9,192 bases of DNA from Candidatus Hermodarchaeota archaeon (GCA_016840185.1 JAEOSV010000238.1:1-9192); one strand, 5' to 3'; shown: positions 1 to 6,544, counted from the first letter of the stretch. Notes: generated by a model not told the origin, from the sequence alone. Program-made: numbers and translations.

Positions 1-1295
1 ACTTTGGGTTGATGCAAGAGGATAGACGCAATAGTGAGTCGACGTTGTTCGCCCAAACTCAAAGTATATGGCGACTGGTCTTGGTAGTCGGTGAGCCCAA
101 ATGCATCCAATAATTGATTTGCTCGAAGTTCCGCTTCAGCAGGTTCTGGGGCTCCAAGATGTTTTGAAGCAAGGAGAACCTCTTCTTTCACAGAGGACGC
201 AAAGAGTTGGTGGAGCGGATTCTGGAAGATATATCCAATTTGATGGACAGTTTGTGAAACTGGTTGTTCATGGATATTTTGTTTCCCAAGGAATATTGTG
301 CCTGAATTGGGAGCTAGCAGCCCCATGAGTTGGAGTAACAATGTTGATTTGCCTGATCCGTTAGCCCCCATGAGTGCGACAATTTCACCGGGATGCAAGG
401 AGAAGGACACATTTTGTAAAGCCGGTTGAGGAAAGATTTGATCTTCCACACGGGGATATGTGAATGTAAGATTTCGAACTGCAACTATGATTTGGTCTTG
501 GATAGAATCAGTGGTTATTTCTTCTGAATATGTTGAGGGATGGAGTGAAACCCCAAAGTCTGTGAGTGTTGATGGTGAGGCGGATGGGCCATCAAAGTGA
601 ATTTGTCCTTCCTGCATGAGAAGGATTCGTGTTGCCAAGGGAAGAAAGGGTTCAACTCGATGTTCAATCACGATAATTGTTGTGCCTTGCTGGTGAAGGT
701 AATGTAAGGCTTTGATAACTTCTTGTGCCGTTTGAGAATCAAGTCTGGATATGGGTTCATCAAATATGAGAATTGGAGATTGTAACGCTAAAAATGAAGC
801 AATGACAACTTTTTGTTTTTCTCCGCCTGATATTGTGTGCGTGCTTCGGTTAATGAGATTATCTGCATTGACTGTCTTCAACGCCCAGTCAATTTGTGGT
901 TGTATCGTATCTATGGGGAATTGAAAGTTTTCAAGTCCAAAAGCGACTTCTGTTGCGACTTTCAAGGTTACTAGTTGGCTATCTGGGTCTTGCTGAATGA
1001 GGCTTATGGTCCGGGCGAGTTCAGAGATTGGAATGTATCTGGTGTCTTGGTTGAGAACCGTTATTGTTCCTTGAAAATTACCGGGGTATTCCTGGGGAAT
1101 AAACCCGGTGAGCCCGCGAGCTAGGGTACTTTTTCCACTTCCACTTGGTCCCGCTAGGATAACGAATTCTCCTGAGCGAAGTTTAAAGCTAATATCTTGG
1201 AGTGCCGCCTTGTTACTTCCTTCATAACAATATGAAAGATTGTTGACTTGGATTAGAGGAGCTTTAGATGGAAATGGGGTATTATGTGATGACAA
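1..1295 (-). CDS. ECF-type importer double ABC ATPase (YkoD/CbiO-like), C-terminus cut by window edge
   Basis: This is the energy-coupling ATPase of an ECF vitamin/metal importer; it would hydrolyse ATP at the cytoplasmic face and drive the S component encoded just upstream. The frame is open from 1295 to the left edge, giving 431 residues with the end missing. Domain 1 has Walker A GPSGSGKST (49-57), a Q-loop at Q101/Q102, signature SGGEKQ (156-161), Walker B ILIFDEP (175-181) and the switch His in VIEHR (H212). Domain 2 has Walker A GANGSGKST (310-318), Q358 in YIFQNP and signature SLGEQRR (413-419); its Walker B would lie beyond position 1. Two ATPase domains in one chain match YkoD or fused EcfA1-EcfA2. 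The start is TTG at 1295, because no ATG or GTG is in frame before the upstream stop and AGAAGG (1310-1305) sits 9 nt ahead. It overlaps the S-component gene by 14 nt, suggesting translational coupling. The family call is firm; the substrate is unknown. Confidence 0.93.
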   Translation of the reverse strand, partial: MSSHNTPFPSKAPLIQVNNLSYCYEGSNKAALQDISFKLRSGEFVILAGPSGSGKSTLARGLTGFIPQEYPGNFQGTITVLNQDTRYIPISELARTISLIQQDPDSQLVTLKVATEVAFGLENFQFPIDTIQPQIDWALKTVNADNLINRSTHTISGGEKQKVVIASFLALQSPILIFDEPISRLDSQTAQEVIKALHYLHQQGTTIIVIEHRVEPFLPLATRILLMQEGQIHFDGPSASPSTLTDFGVSLHPSTYSEEITTDSIQDQIIVAVRNLTFTYPRVEDQIFPQPALQNVSFSLHPGEIVALMGANGSGKSTLLLQLMGLLAPNSGTIFLGKQNIHEQPVSQTVHQIGYIFQNPLHQLFASSVKEEVLLASKHLGAPEPAEAELRANQLLDAFGLTDYQDQSPYTLSLGEQRRLTIASILLHQPK

Positions 1296-2337
1296 GGCTA
1301 ACGACCTTCTGAACCCAGTACCACCCAGGATAATTTTTGGCTACTAGTCGAAGGCCATCCTCGACGACGATGATAATTTCGGAGTCATTTAGTACATCTT
1401 CGAGTGAAAATGTAGCACTATAGCCATCGGAAGAAATAACTTGCAGCGTGGTTGCTGACTCTAGTGGGTGAGCATCAGCGAGGATAGCAATTAATGGAAT
1501 TCCCGTATAATTCCGAGGAGGGATGTGAGTGACGGAGCCAACTAGTTCGGCTTCGATGGTAACTTCGTTATCCCCATAGGTGAAGTACGAAAATTGTAGG
1601 GGCTGAGCTACTTGACCGACGACTTCACAGCTGAGCGGATCAAGAACAGGTTGCCAAACAAAGACCGCATAAAGGCTGGCCCCAAACGCAATGGCTATGA
1701 GGAAAACCAGAGCAGAAAGCCGATAGGGACCGAGACGTCGCCAAATAGATCCCTTTGGCATTTGAGGATTTCCAGCGTTGTTTGATCGGTAAATTTGTGA
1801 TTCCAGAACAAGATGGGTTGTGGCGTGACCAAAATAACCCCCAAATATTATCCCGGATGAAAATGATAGAATAACCAGGAGAGCTAGGAAAATAAGTGGA
1901 GCACCAGAAAAGAAGAAGAGCTGAAATATGAGAACATTTGAAGCTGCCGCGAACCCTGCGATAATTGACCAGAGAGGCAGCGAGTCTTGCTGACCGGTCG
2001 CAAAAAACCCTATGTCAATGATAAGACCTTGAATGAGACTGACAAATACAACAAGGATACCGTGAGTACTGCCGGTGAAGAATTCGACGAAGCCTTTCAG
2101 AAGCGCCGTTGCTGTGGCGGCACCGGTTTTTCGTATTAAACCTGCTGTGAGTAGAATCCAGAACACATGTAAACCACTAAGGAACTGTCCTGCACCGAAA
2201 GGCGTTCCAATTGCTGAGTTGAGAAGGAGGCCCAAATATCCAATGAACGTGCTGAGCGCACCGCCTAGTGCACTAAGAACCGCAATCGTGACTAAATCAC
2301 GTGTCGAGAAGTAATATGCGGAGGACGAGTTGCTCAT
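1282..2337 (-). CDS. YkoE-like ECF S component fused to a SUOX/molybdopterin-like C-terminal domain
   Basis: This is the membrane substrate-binding subunit of the ECF importer, 351 residues. Residues 11-180 hold about six hydrophobic segments (roughly 13-39, 52-70, 74-88, 92-113, 122-142, 147-170). The phrases STRDLVTIAVLSALGGALS near the N-terminus and SLIQGLIIDIGF (100-111) resemble YkoE-family S components, which in Bacillus act with YkoD and YkoC in thiamine or thiamine-precursor uptake. After a loop, an extra helix (about 208-228) leads to a soluble C-terminal region (about 235-350). That region contains YTGIPLIAILADA, ISSDGYSATF, RLVAKNYPG and a final WVQKVVSLVI, the order seen in oxidoreductase molybdopterin-binding (SUOX-like) domains, here apparently exported. 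The one Cys (C237) is not at the usual molybdenum-ligand position as far as I can judge. An in-frame TTG at 2355 exists, but the ATG at 2337 is preferred because GGTGA lies 4 nt ahead. S-component fold is likely; the exact subfamily and substrate are inference. Confidence 0.82.
   Translation of the reverse strand: MSNSSSAYYFSTRDLVTIAVLSALGGALSTFIGYLGLLLNSAIGTPFGAGQFLSGLHVFWILLTAGLIRKTGAATATALLKGFVEFFTGSTHGILVVFVSLIQGLIIDIGFFATGQQDSLPLWSIIAGFAAASNVLIFQLFFFSGAPLIFLALLVILSFSSGIIFGGYFGHATTHLVLESQIYRSNNAGNPQMPKGSIWRRLGPYRLSALVFLIAIAFGASLYAVFVWQPVLDPLSCEVVGQVAQPLQFSYFTYGDNEVTIEAELVGSVTHIPPRNYTGIPLIAILADAHPLESATTLQVISSDGYSATFSLEDVLNDSEIIIVVEDGLRLVAKNYPGWYWVQKVVSLVIT
1305..1310 (-). promoter_or_regulatory. 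Ribosome-binding site deciding the TTG start of the ATPase gene
   Basis: AGAAGG on the minus strand lies 9 nt before the TTG at 1295, inside the end of the upstream coding region. It is the reason for choosing this non-ATG start. Confidence 0.5.
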
Positions 2338-2341
2338 GTGT

Positions 2342-2349
2342 TCACCTTT
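2342..2349 (-). promoter_or_regulatory. Ribosome-binding site deciding the S-component ATG
   Basis: AAAGGTGA on the minus strand ends 4 nt before the ATG at 2337, a strong match to the archaeal 16S anti-Shine-Dalgarno. It would fall inside the coding region if the TTG at 2355 were used, so the ATG is favoured. Confidence 0.75.
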
Positions 2350-2355
2350 TTTCAA

Positions 2356-3462
2356 TTATGAAGGTAGGCTATCACGAAGGATCTCGACTGTAAGGACATT
2401 CTTGACCCAACGCGCACCACCACTTCCAACAAACCATGCAGGATGGGTGGTCAGACTCGCATCGACGTTACTATATTCACCGTCGGGTGTAAGGAAGGCG
2501 AGACGAAATCCATCAGCCCAAGTCGGAACTAATGTACCATTGAATTGGTAGGCAAGTATCAGGTCACCTTGGATTGCATGAATTGTTGTGTTAGGGTACA
2601 GATTGTAATGGGAATAATTCTGAGAGAACCCAGTTGCAGTAACAGATACGACGTCATTAATTCCAATCGGCGTTAGGAGTTCCACTATGTCTGAAAGGCT
2701 GACACCAACATAGGTGCCATTACCTCCCCAGGAACCTGTTTGCTTTTGATAGGTAGAGAAACCCTCTAAACCCTTCATTAGTAGGAGGTCCACTAAATAG
2801 ACGTCGCGTTGAGAATCTTCATCTAGTACGGTGACGTGAAAAGAGCCACCAACGTAGACATCGGTTATCACTTCAATACTTGCTACATTTCTTACCCATC
2901 GGGCTCCAGCGCTTTCGAAGAACCATGCAGGATGAGTCGTTTGGTTGGCATCATCATTGCTGTATGCACTATCTGGGGCAAGGAACACTGAACGAGGCCC
3001 ATCACCCCAGGTGGCAGGTGTGGTGCCGTTGTACGAATATGCAAGAATGAGTTCACCTTGCAGGGCAGAAAACGAGGTATTGGGATAGAGATTATAGTGA
3101 GCAAAGTATTGAACGTAGCCATCAGTGGCATTGATCAGAACTACGTCGTTTTCATCCATGCCCCCGACTAACTCAACTAGGCTATGTAGTGTTACACCGA
3201 CATAGGTTCCCGTTCCTCGCCAGTTTTGAAACCGATTTTGTGAGGAAGAGAGTCCGGTTGTTGCAGGCATCGCAACCAATGATGAAAAGTTAAGGTTGAC
3301 AGTTGTTTCACCTTTAATGACTTGGACTTCTGCTTCTCCTTCGAGTGGCGGGGGAGGTGGTAAAGTTAGCATCCTTAGGGATAGCAGTGCCCCAGCCGCA
3401 ACCACAAGTGCAACAATTACGAGTCCGAGACCAATTTTTAGGTTTTTCGAAGCCGGGGACAT
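2356..3462 (-). CDS. Membrane-anchored outer protein with two tandem SUOX-like domains, probable ECF accessory subunit
   Basis: 368 residues. Residues 8-30 form one hydrophobic helix followed by a proline linker (PPPPP, 35-39). There is no lipobox Cys, so it is probably an uncleaved anchor with the rest outside the cell. The exterior part is two repeats (about 44-200 and 207-362). Each ends in the pattern HYNLYPNT, LILAY, NGT, TW-DG, HPAWF, ARWV-NV, typical of the molybdopterin-binding fold shared by sulfite-oxidase-type enzymes (compare LAY-NG and RWV in that family). Apart from a Cys-free sequence throughout, the fold signature is good, so it cannot hold Mo through the usual Cys and is more likely a binding protein than an enzyme. 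Nine NxS/T sequons (N58, N111, N128, N145, N173, N248, N282, N291, N308) fit a glycosylated surface protein. It is first in the ECF operon, with the next gene starting 18 nt after its stop. ATG at 3462 has GGAGTGA 4 nt upstream. Role in substrate capture is inferred from context. Confidence 0.8.
   Translation of the reverse strand: MSPASKNLKIGLGLVIVALVVAAGALLSLRMLTLPPPPPLEGEAEVQVIKGETTVNLNFSSLVAMPATTGLSSSQNRFQNWRGTGTYVGVTLHSLVELVGGMDENDVVLINATDGYVQYFAHYNLYPNTSFSALQGELILAYSYNGTTPATWGDGPRSVFLAPDSAYSNDDANQTTHPAWFFESAGARWVRNVASIEVITDVYVGGSFHVTVLDEDSQRDVYLVDLLLMKGLEGFSTYQKQTGSWGGNGTYVGVSLSDIVELLTPIGINDVVSVTATGFSQNYSHYNLYPNTTIHAIQGDLILAYQFNGTLVPTWADGFRLAFLTPDGEYSNVDASLTTHPAWFVGSGGARWVKNVLTVEILRDSLPS
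2377..2844 (-). repeat. Second copy of the internal SUOX-like duplication
   Basis: Codes for residues 207-362 of the outer protein. Residues 284-362 align without gaps to 121-199, and I count about 49 identities in 79 positions. Copy 1 is at 2863-3333. Confidence 0.85.
2863..3333 (-). repeat. First copy of the internal SUOX-like duplication
   Basis: Codes for residues 44-200 of the outer protein. Its C-terminal half is closely matched by copy 2 at 2377-2844; the N-terminal half is more divergent but keeps GTYVGV and NDVV. Confidence 0.85.
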
Positions 3463-3488
3463 TGGTTCACTCCAAGAACATCAGTTAA

Positions 3489-3510
3489 GATATGCACGGT
3501 TATGCATATC
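3489..3510. promoter_or_regulatory. Perfect inverted repeat upstream of the ECF operon, candidate operator
   Basis: GATATGCA (3489-3496) and TGCATATC (3503-3510) are exact reverse complements separated by CGGTTA. The site lies 27-48 nt before the ATG at 3462. It falls just downstream of the start site expected from the promoter-like element at 3534-3548, where a bound repressor would block initiation. A hairpin in the leader RNA is the alternative. Confidence 0.55.
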
Positions 3511-3533
3511 ATGATGTTTGCTGAAGCTGGAGA

Positions 3534-3548
3534 CTATTAAGCCTTACG
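3534..3548 (-). promoter_or_regulatory. Putative BRE/TATA promoter of the ECF operon
   Basis: Minus-strand CGTAAGGCTTAATAG combines a purine-containing BRE-like part and a TATA-like CTTAATA. It shares CGTAAG-N-CTTA with the element before the DUF389 gene and CGTAA--CTT with the one before the GNAT gene. The TATA part is degenerate, so the call is moderate. Expected start of transcription is about 3510-3515. Confidence 0.45.
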
Positions 3549-3615
3549 CTTGAAAGTCAACTGAATGAAAATAGGGTGAGAGACACCAGTACGAAAAGAA
3601 CTTGAACTTCCTTTT

Positions 3616-4623
3616 CTACCGGTGCCAGAGTTCTTCACGTCGCTTCTTATCCAATTGAGGCAAATCATGCCAAAAGATGGATTTGTTCTTGATCGGTGCT
3701 ACTTGTTTGAGTTTGAAAACACCCATTGCTACAAGGTTAATGAAGAGAATGTTGACAAACACTAGGAGTAAGCTTACTCCCGCGACGCCATAGTGTAGTA
3801 AAGGATTCACAAAACCAGGGAAAACGAGTGGACCTATCATAGCATAGATCAAATTTATCCCCGCGTTTACAGCCGGTGGCATTAGTGAAGCTGCGATAGC
3901 AACTCCGACAAGACTACCAATTTCTCCTCGAGTAACAGCTAGGGCAACACCGGCACCAGATGCCGCAGCAACCGCCATTCCAACCCAGACGAAGCCAACG
4001 AATCCTCGGACCCACATCTGCTCTGTAGGCCAAACTGGTGAAATCTGAGACCACCAAAGTAGTAGACCACCCATAATGAAACCCATTATGATGGCGATTA
4101 AGAGCCCCAAACCTTCGTTCAAGAGCCCAGTAATAACAAGGCGTCGGTCTCGAATTACGGCGCCAAGGCTAAAGGCAAGAATTGGACCCATGAGAGGGGC
4201 AAGGAGCATGCTTGCGACGATGATGACTACGCTGTCATAGGCAAGCCCAATTGCAGCAATAAAACAAGCCACAACGAGTAAGGCAATGAAGTCAAAGGAT
4301 AATCGAGCACCAGAAGCAACCTTTCCATAGATTTCTTCAACGGACAGGCGTTCGGTAGGAGAAATTTTAATCTCTTCATCGACAATCATCGGTTTACTGG
4401 CTTCGACAGGAAGTACGTCAATAATTCCGTAATGTACTCCAACACCTATAGTTTCGAGATCGGTGATAATTTGTGAACTTTTCGCTATTGAGACCCGGAA
4501 AATAAGCATGAAGCCCGGGGCGGTGTGGATTTTCGCGATATTACGCACTTGTTCCTTCTCTTCGAGGAACTCCATTACTTGTCTAACTTTTTCTTCGGGG
4601 AGCGTTATCTGAAATTGGCGCAT
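3616..4623 (-). CDS. DUF389 family integral membrane protein
   Basis: 335 residues, a usual length for the archaeal members of the DUF389 (TIGR00341-like) family, whose function is not established. A soluble N-terminal domain (about 1-80, alternating strands and helices) is followed by six probable membrane segments (about 110-128, 131-156, 163-191, 206-230, 236-266, 275-304) and a charged C-terminal tail. The family hallmarks are visible as SMLLAPLMGP (138-147), directly after the second segment begins, and GVAIAASLMPPAVNAG (240-255). ATG at 4623 has a G-rich stretch (4635-4631) 7 nt ahead as ribosome-binding site. It is on the same strand as the ECF operon but separated by 153 bp with an apparent new promoter, so it is probably a separate unit. 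It is divergent from fwdA. Family assignment is firm; a transport or sensing role is only a guess. Confidence 0.9.
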   Translation of the reverse strand: MRQFQITLPEEKVRQVMEFLEEKEQVRNIAKIHTAPGFMLIFRVSIAKSSQIITDLETIGVGVHYGIIDVLPVEASKPMIVDEEIKISPTERLSVEEIYGKVASGARLSFDFIALLVVACFIAAIGLAYDSVVIIVASMLLAPLMGPILAFSLGAVIRDRRLVITGLLNEGLGLLIAIIMGFIMGGLLLWWSQISPVWPTEQMWVRGFVGFVWVGMAVAAASGAGVALAVTRGEIGSLVGVAIAASLMPPAVNAGINLIYAMIGPLVFPGFVNPLLHYGVAGVSLLLVFVNILFINLVAMGVFKLKQVAPIKNKSIFWHDLPQLDKKRREELWHR

Positions 4624-4634
4624 AGTTATTCCCC

Positions 4635-4650
4635 CGCTCGAATACGAGCG
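4635..4650. promoter_or_regulatory. Inverted repeat in the DUF389 leader next to the ribosome-binding site
   Basis: CGCTCG (4635-4640) and CGAGCG (4645-4650) pair perfectly around AATA. In the minus-strand mRNA this makes a GC-rich hairpin whose 3' arm runs directly into the G-rich Shine-Dalgarno stretch. It also lies right at the start site expected from the promoter-like element at 4674-4687. It could be an operator or a translation-control hairpin. Confidence 0.4.
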
Positions 4651-4673
4651 TTAACCCCCCTCAGAGTATCTGC

Positions 4674-4687
4674 GTATAAGGCTTACG
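4674..4687 (-). promoter_or_regulatory. Putative BRE/TATA promoter of the DUF389 gene
   Basis: Minus-strand CGTAAGCCTTATAC: BRE-like CGTAAG followed by TATA-like CTTATA. It is placed about 55 nt before the ATG at 4623, giving an expected start of transcription near 4651. Confidence 0.5.
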
Positions 4688-4737
4688 ATTTTGACTAATT
4701 GTCGAAGCTACTCTGTGAAATTCGGAATGGCAGAACG

Positions 4738-4745
4738 CTTAATTA
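4738..4745 (+). promoter_or_regulatory. Possible TATA box of fwdA
   Basis: CTTAATTA is the best AT-rich element on the plus strand before fwdA. It predicts a start near 4768 and a leader of about 50 nt. It lacks the CGTAA BRE-like part seen at the other three promoters, so support is weak. Confidence 0.3.
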
Positions 4746-4788
4746 GCTGTGACGTAGTAATGCGTTGTATCCGCCCAAACTTAGAGCA

Positions 4789-4800
4789 CCCCCCCCCCCC
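4789..4800. repeat. Homopolymer of 12 C in the fwdA leader
   Basis: Twelve consecutive C, 18 nt before the GTG start and 7 nt before the ribosome-binding site. Such runs are prone to slippage in replication and sequencing. It is noncoding if the GTG at 4819 is the start. Confidence 0.95.
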
Positions 4801-4807
4801 TCAACCT

Positions 4808-4812
4808 GGTGG
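4808..4812 (+). promoter_or_regulatory. Ribosome-binding site deciding the fwdA GTG start
   Basis: GGTGG lies 6 nt before the GTG at 4819, but 21 nt before the ATG at 4834, so it favours the GTG. Confidence 0.6.
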
Positions 4813-4818
4813 AAAACC

Positions 4819-6528
4819 GTGAAATCTCAAAGCATGCTAATAAAAAACGGCTTTGTCGTTGATCCGAAAAACAATGTCTATGAGAAGAAAGACATTGCTG
4901 TTCACGACCGGAAAATCGTAGAATCCGTTGATCCAGAATCCGCAGAAATCATCGATGCTGAAGGACGAATGGTTGTAGCAGGTGGTGTTGAAATTCATGC
5001 ACACTTAGCAACACCCAAAGTCGATTCAGGTCGGGTTCTTCGGTGTGATCAATCTCGAATGGATCCCTACACGTATTCTGATATTTGCCGTGCCGGGGTT
5101 TGGGCGAGTGTGCCTCCCACTTTCATGACCGGGTACAAGTATTCACAGATGGGGTATACTTTCGTAACTGAAGCGGCTTCAGCGGGTCTCGTAGCTCGAC
5201 ATACCCATGAAGAGCTTGCAGAGATACAACCTCACGATAAAATGATGTTTCCCCTTTTTGGAAACTATCAACTCATCATGGAATATGCTCGAGATAAAGA
5301 ATATGAGAAACTCGCAGGATTCGTAGCATGGATGCTATCAGCCACAAAGGGGTGGGCTATCAAAGCTGTAAATCCAACCGGCGTCTGTGAGTGGAGTTGG
5401 GGTGGCAACGTTGAAAACCTGGATGAACAGATTGCGTGTTTTGATGTCACCCCTCGAGATGCTGTAATTGGATTGCTTGAGGGAGCTGAAAGATTGGTTC
5501 TTCCTCATTCACTACATTTGCACGCTAATATGTTAGGACGCCCTGGAAACACTGACATCACTATCGAAACCATGGAACTCGCAAGCAATCGTCCGGCGAC
5601 AAAACGTGCATCAGGCTACAATCTCCACATGACCCACATACAGTTCCACTCCTATGGCGGAGATAGTTTCGTAACATTCAAGAGCGGAGCAGAACCCATT
5701 GCCAAATACATCAAAGGTCACAAGAATGTTAGCTGTGACTTGGGGCAAATTGTATTTTCTGATACAACAACCATGACCGCAGATGGTCCCTGGGAATGGA
5801 TTCTAAGGGGAATATCTGGGAGTCGATGGATCAACGATGACATTGAAGTTGAATGCGGTGGTGGCGTCGTACCCTACGTATTCAAGAAGAGTTCCCGTGT
5901 CAACGCAATTCAGTGGGGTATTGGCCTTGAAATTGCTTTAATGGTAAATGATCCGTGGCGCGTAATTCCTAGTACTGATCACCCCAACGCAGGTACTTTC
6001 ATTAATTATCCATCAATTGCCGCGTGGCTAATGAGTAAAAAGGCTCGGGAAGCAGTCATGGCTGACATGAAGCGTTCAGCTAAGAAACGAATGGACCTCC
6101 CAGCCATTGACACCGAATGGACCATGAAAGAATACATCATTTCCACGAGAGCAGGACCAGCACGAATCCTAGGATTACCAGATAAGGGACATCTCGGTGT
6201 GGGTGCTGATGCAGACATCTCTTTCTATGCTCTTGATCCGAATGAAGATTATGCGAAATACCCTGATAAGCTAATTCGTGGATTGTCCCAAGCCTGGATG
6301 ACCATCAAAGATGGTCGGATTGTTCAGAAAGAAGGCAAAATGGTCGCCACTCCAAAGGGAAGCACCCATTGGATTGATGCCCACGTTGAACCCGAACTAG
6401 CGAAGGAAGTTGAGAAAGATATTCGTGATAAATTCATGAGCTCCTATACCATTGCCTTTGAGAACTATCCCGTTTCAAAACGGTACTTAGCTCGCTCATC
6501 AGCCGTCAAATTGGAAGCCAGTGGATAA
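4819..6528 (+). CDS. fwdA: Formylmethanofuran dehydrogenase subunit A (amidohydrolase subunit)
   Basis: FwdA (FmdA) is the metal-dependent amidohydrolase subunit of the Mo- or W-containing formylmethanofuran dehydrogenase. It joins formate, made from CO2 at the FwdB site, to methanofuran in the cytoplasm. This is the first step of the methyl branch of archaeal Wood-Ljungdahl and methanogenesis pathways; the reaction also runs in reverse. The 569 residues fit the family length (about 570). Metal-site motifs appear intact: H60-A-H62 in GGVEIHAHL, a Lys in WAIKAVNP (K182, the expected carboxylated ligand), SLHLHAN (H233/H235), MTHIQFH (H273) and STDHPNAG with the catalytic-type Asp D387. The start is GTG 4819, since GGTGG is 6 nt upstream; ATG 4834 (MLIKNGF) is the alternative, and the in-frame TTG at 4765 would translate the C run and is unlikely. 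No fwdB, C, D, F or G lies in the window. The gene seems to stand alone between divergent DUF389 and a downstream gene with its own promoter. Confidence 0.96.
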   Translation: MKSQSMLIKNGFVVDPKNNVYEKKDIAVHDRKIVESVDPESAEIIDAEGRMVVAGGVEIHAHLATPKVDSGRVLRCDQSRMDPYTYSDICRAGVWASVPPTFMTGYKYSQMGYTFVTEAASAGLVARHTHEELAEIQPHDKMMFPLFGNYQLIMEYARDKEYEKLAGFVAWMLSATKGWAIKAVNPTGVCEWSWGGNVENLDEQIACFDVTPRDAVIGLLEGAERLVLPHSLHLHANMLGRPGNTDITIETMELASNRPATKRASGYNLHMTHIQFHSYGGDSFVTFKSGAEPIAKYIKGHKNVSCDLGQIVFSDTTTMTADGPWEWILRGISGSRWINDDIEVECGGGVVPYVFKKSSRVNAIQWGIGLEIALMVNDPWRVIPSTDHPNAGTFINYPSIAAWLMSKKAREAVMADMKRSAKKRMDLPAIDTEWTMKEYIISTRAGPARILGLPDKGHLGVGADADISFYALDPNEDYAKYPDKLIRGLSQAWMTIKDGRIVQKEGKMVATPKGSTHWIDAHVEPELAKEVEKDIRDKFMSSYTIAFENYPVSKRYLARSSAVKLEASG

Positions 6529-6539
6529 ATGGTGCAACC

Positions 6540-6544
6540 TTTTT
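6540..6544 (+). terminator. Weak oligo-T termination signal after fwdA
   Basis: TTTTT lies 12 nt after the fwdA stop. Archaeal termination often uses T-tracts without a hairpin, but this is short and touches the next promoter element. Confidence 0.25.

Noticed and set aside
101..328. Plus-strand open frame of 75 codons
   Set aside because: It lies wholly opposite the ATPase gene, whose Walker A, Q-loop and signature motifs are on the other strand; no family resemblance and no ribosome-binding site.
413..419. ATPase domain 2 signature SLGEQRR differing from LSGGQ
   Set aside because: Residue numbers, not bases. Second-half signatures of fused ECF ATPases commonly vary this way, so it is not evidence of inactivity.
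2338..2355. TTG start at 2355 for the S component
   Set aside because: The GGTGA ribosome-binding site would lie inside the coding region; ATG 2337 is 4 nt after it.
2075..2551. Two plus-strand open frames opposite the S-component and outer-protein genes
   Set aside because: Low-complexity translations rich in Arg and Pro, antisense to well-supported genes.
3564..3606. Short T-tracts after the DUF389 stop on the minus strand as a terminator
   Set aside because: Only runs of four T with no hairpin; too weak to call.
4765..4818. In-frame TTG extension of fwdA by 18 residues
   Set aside because: It would translate the C12 run as a Pro tract, has no ribosome-binding site, and FwdA proteins begin close to the LIKNGFVVDP segment.
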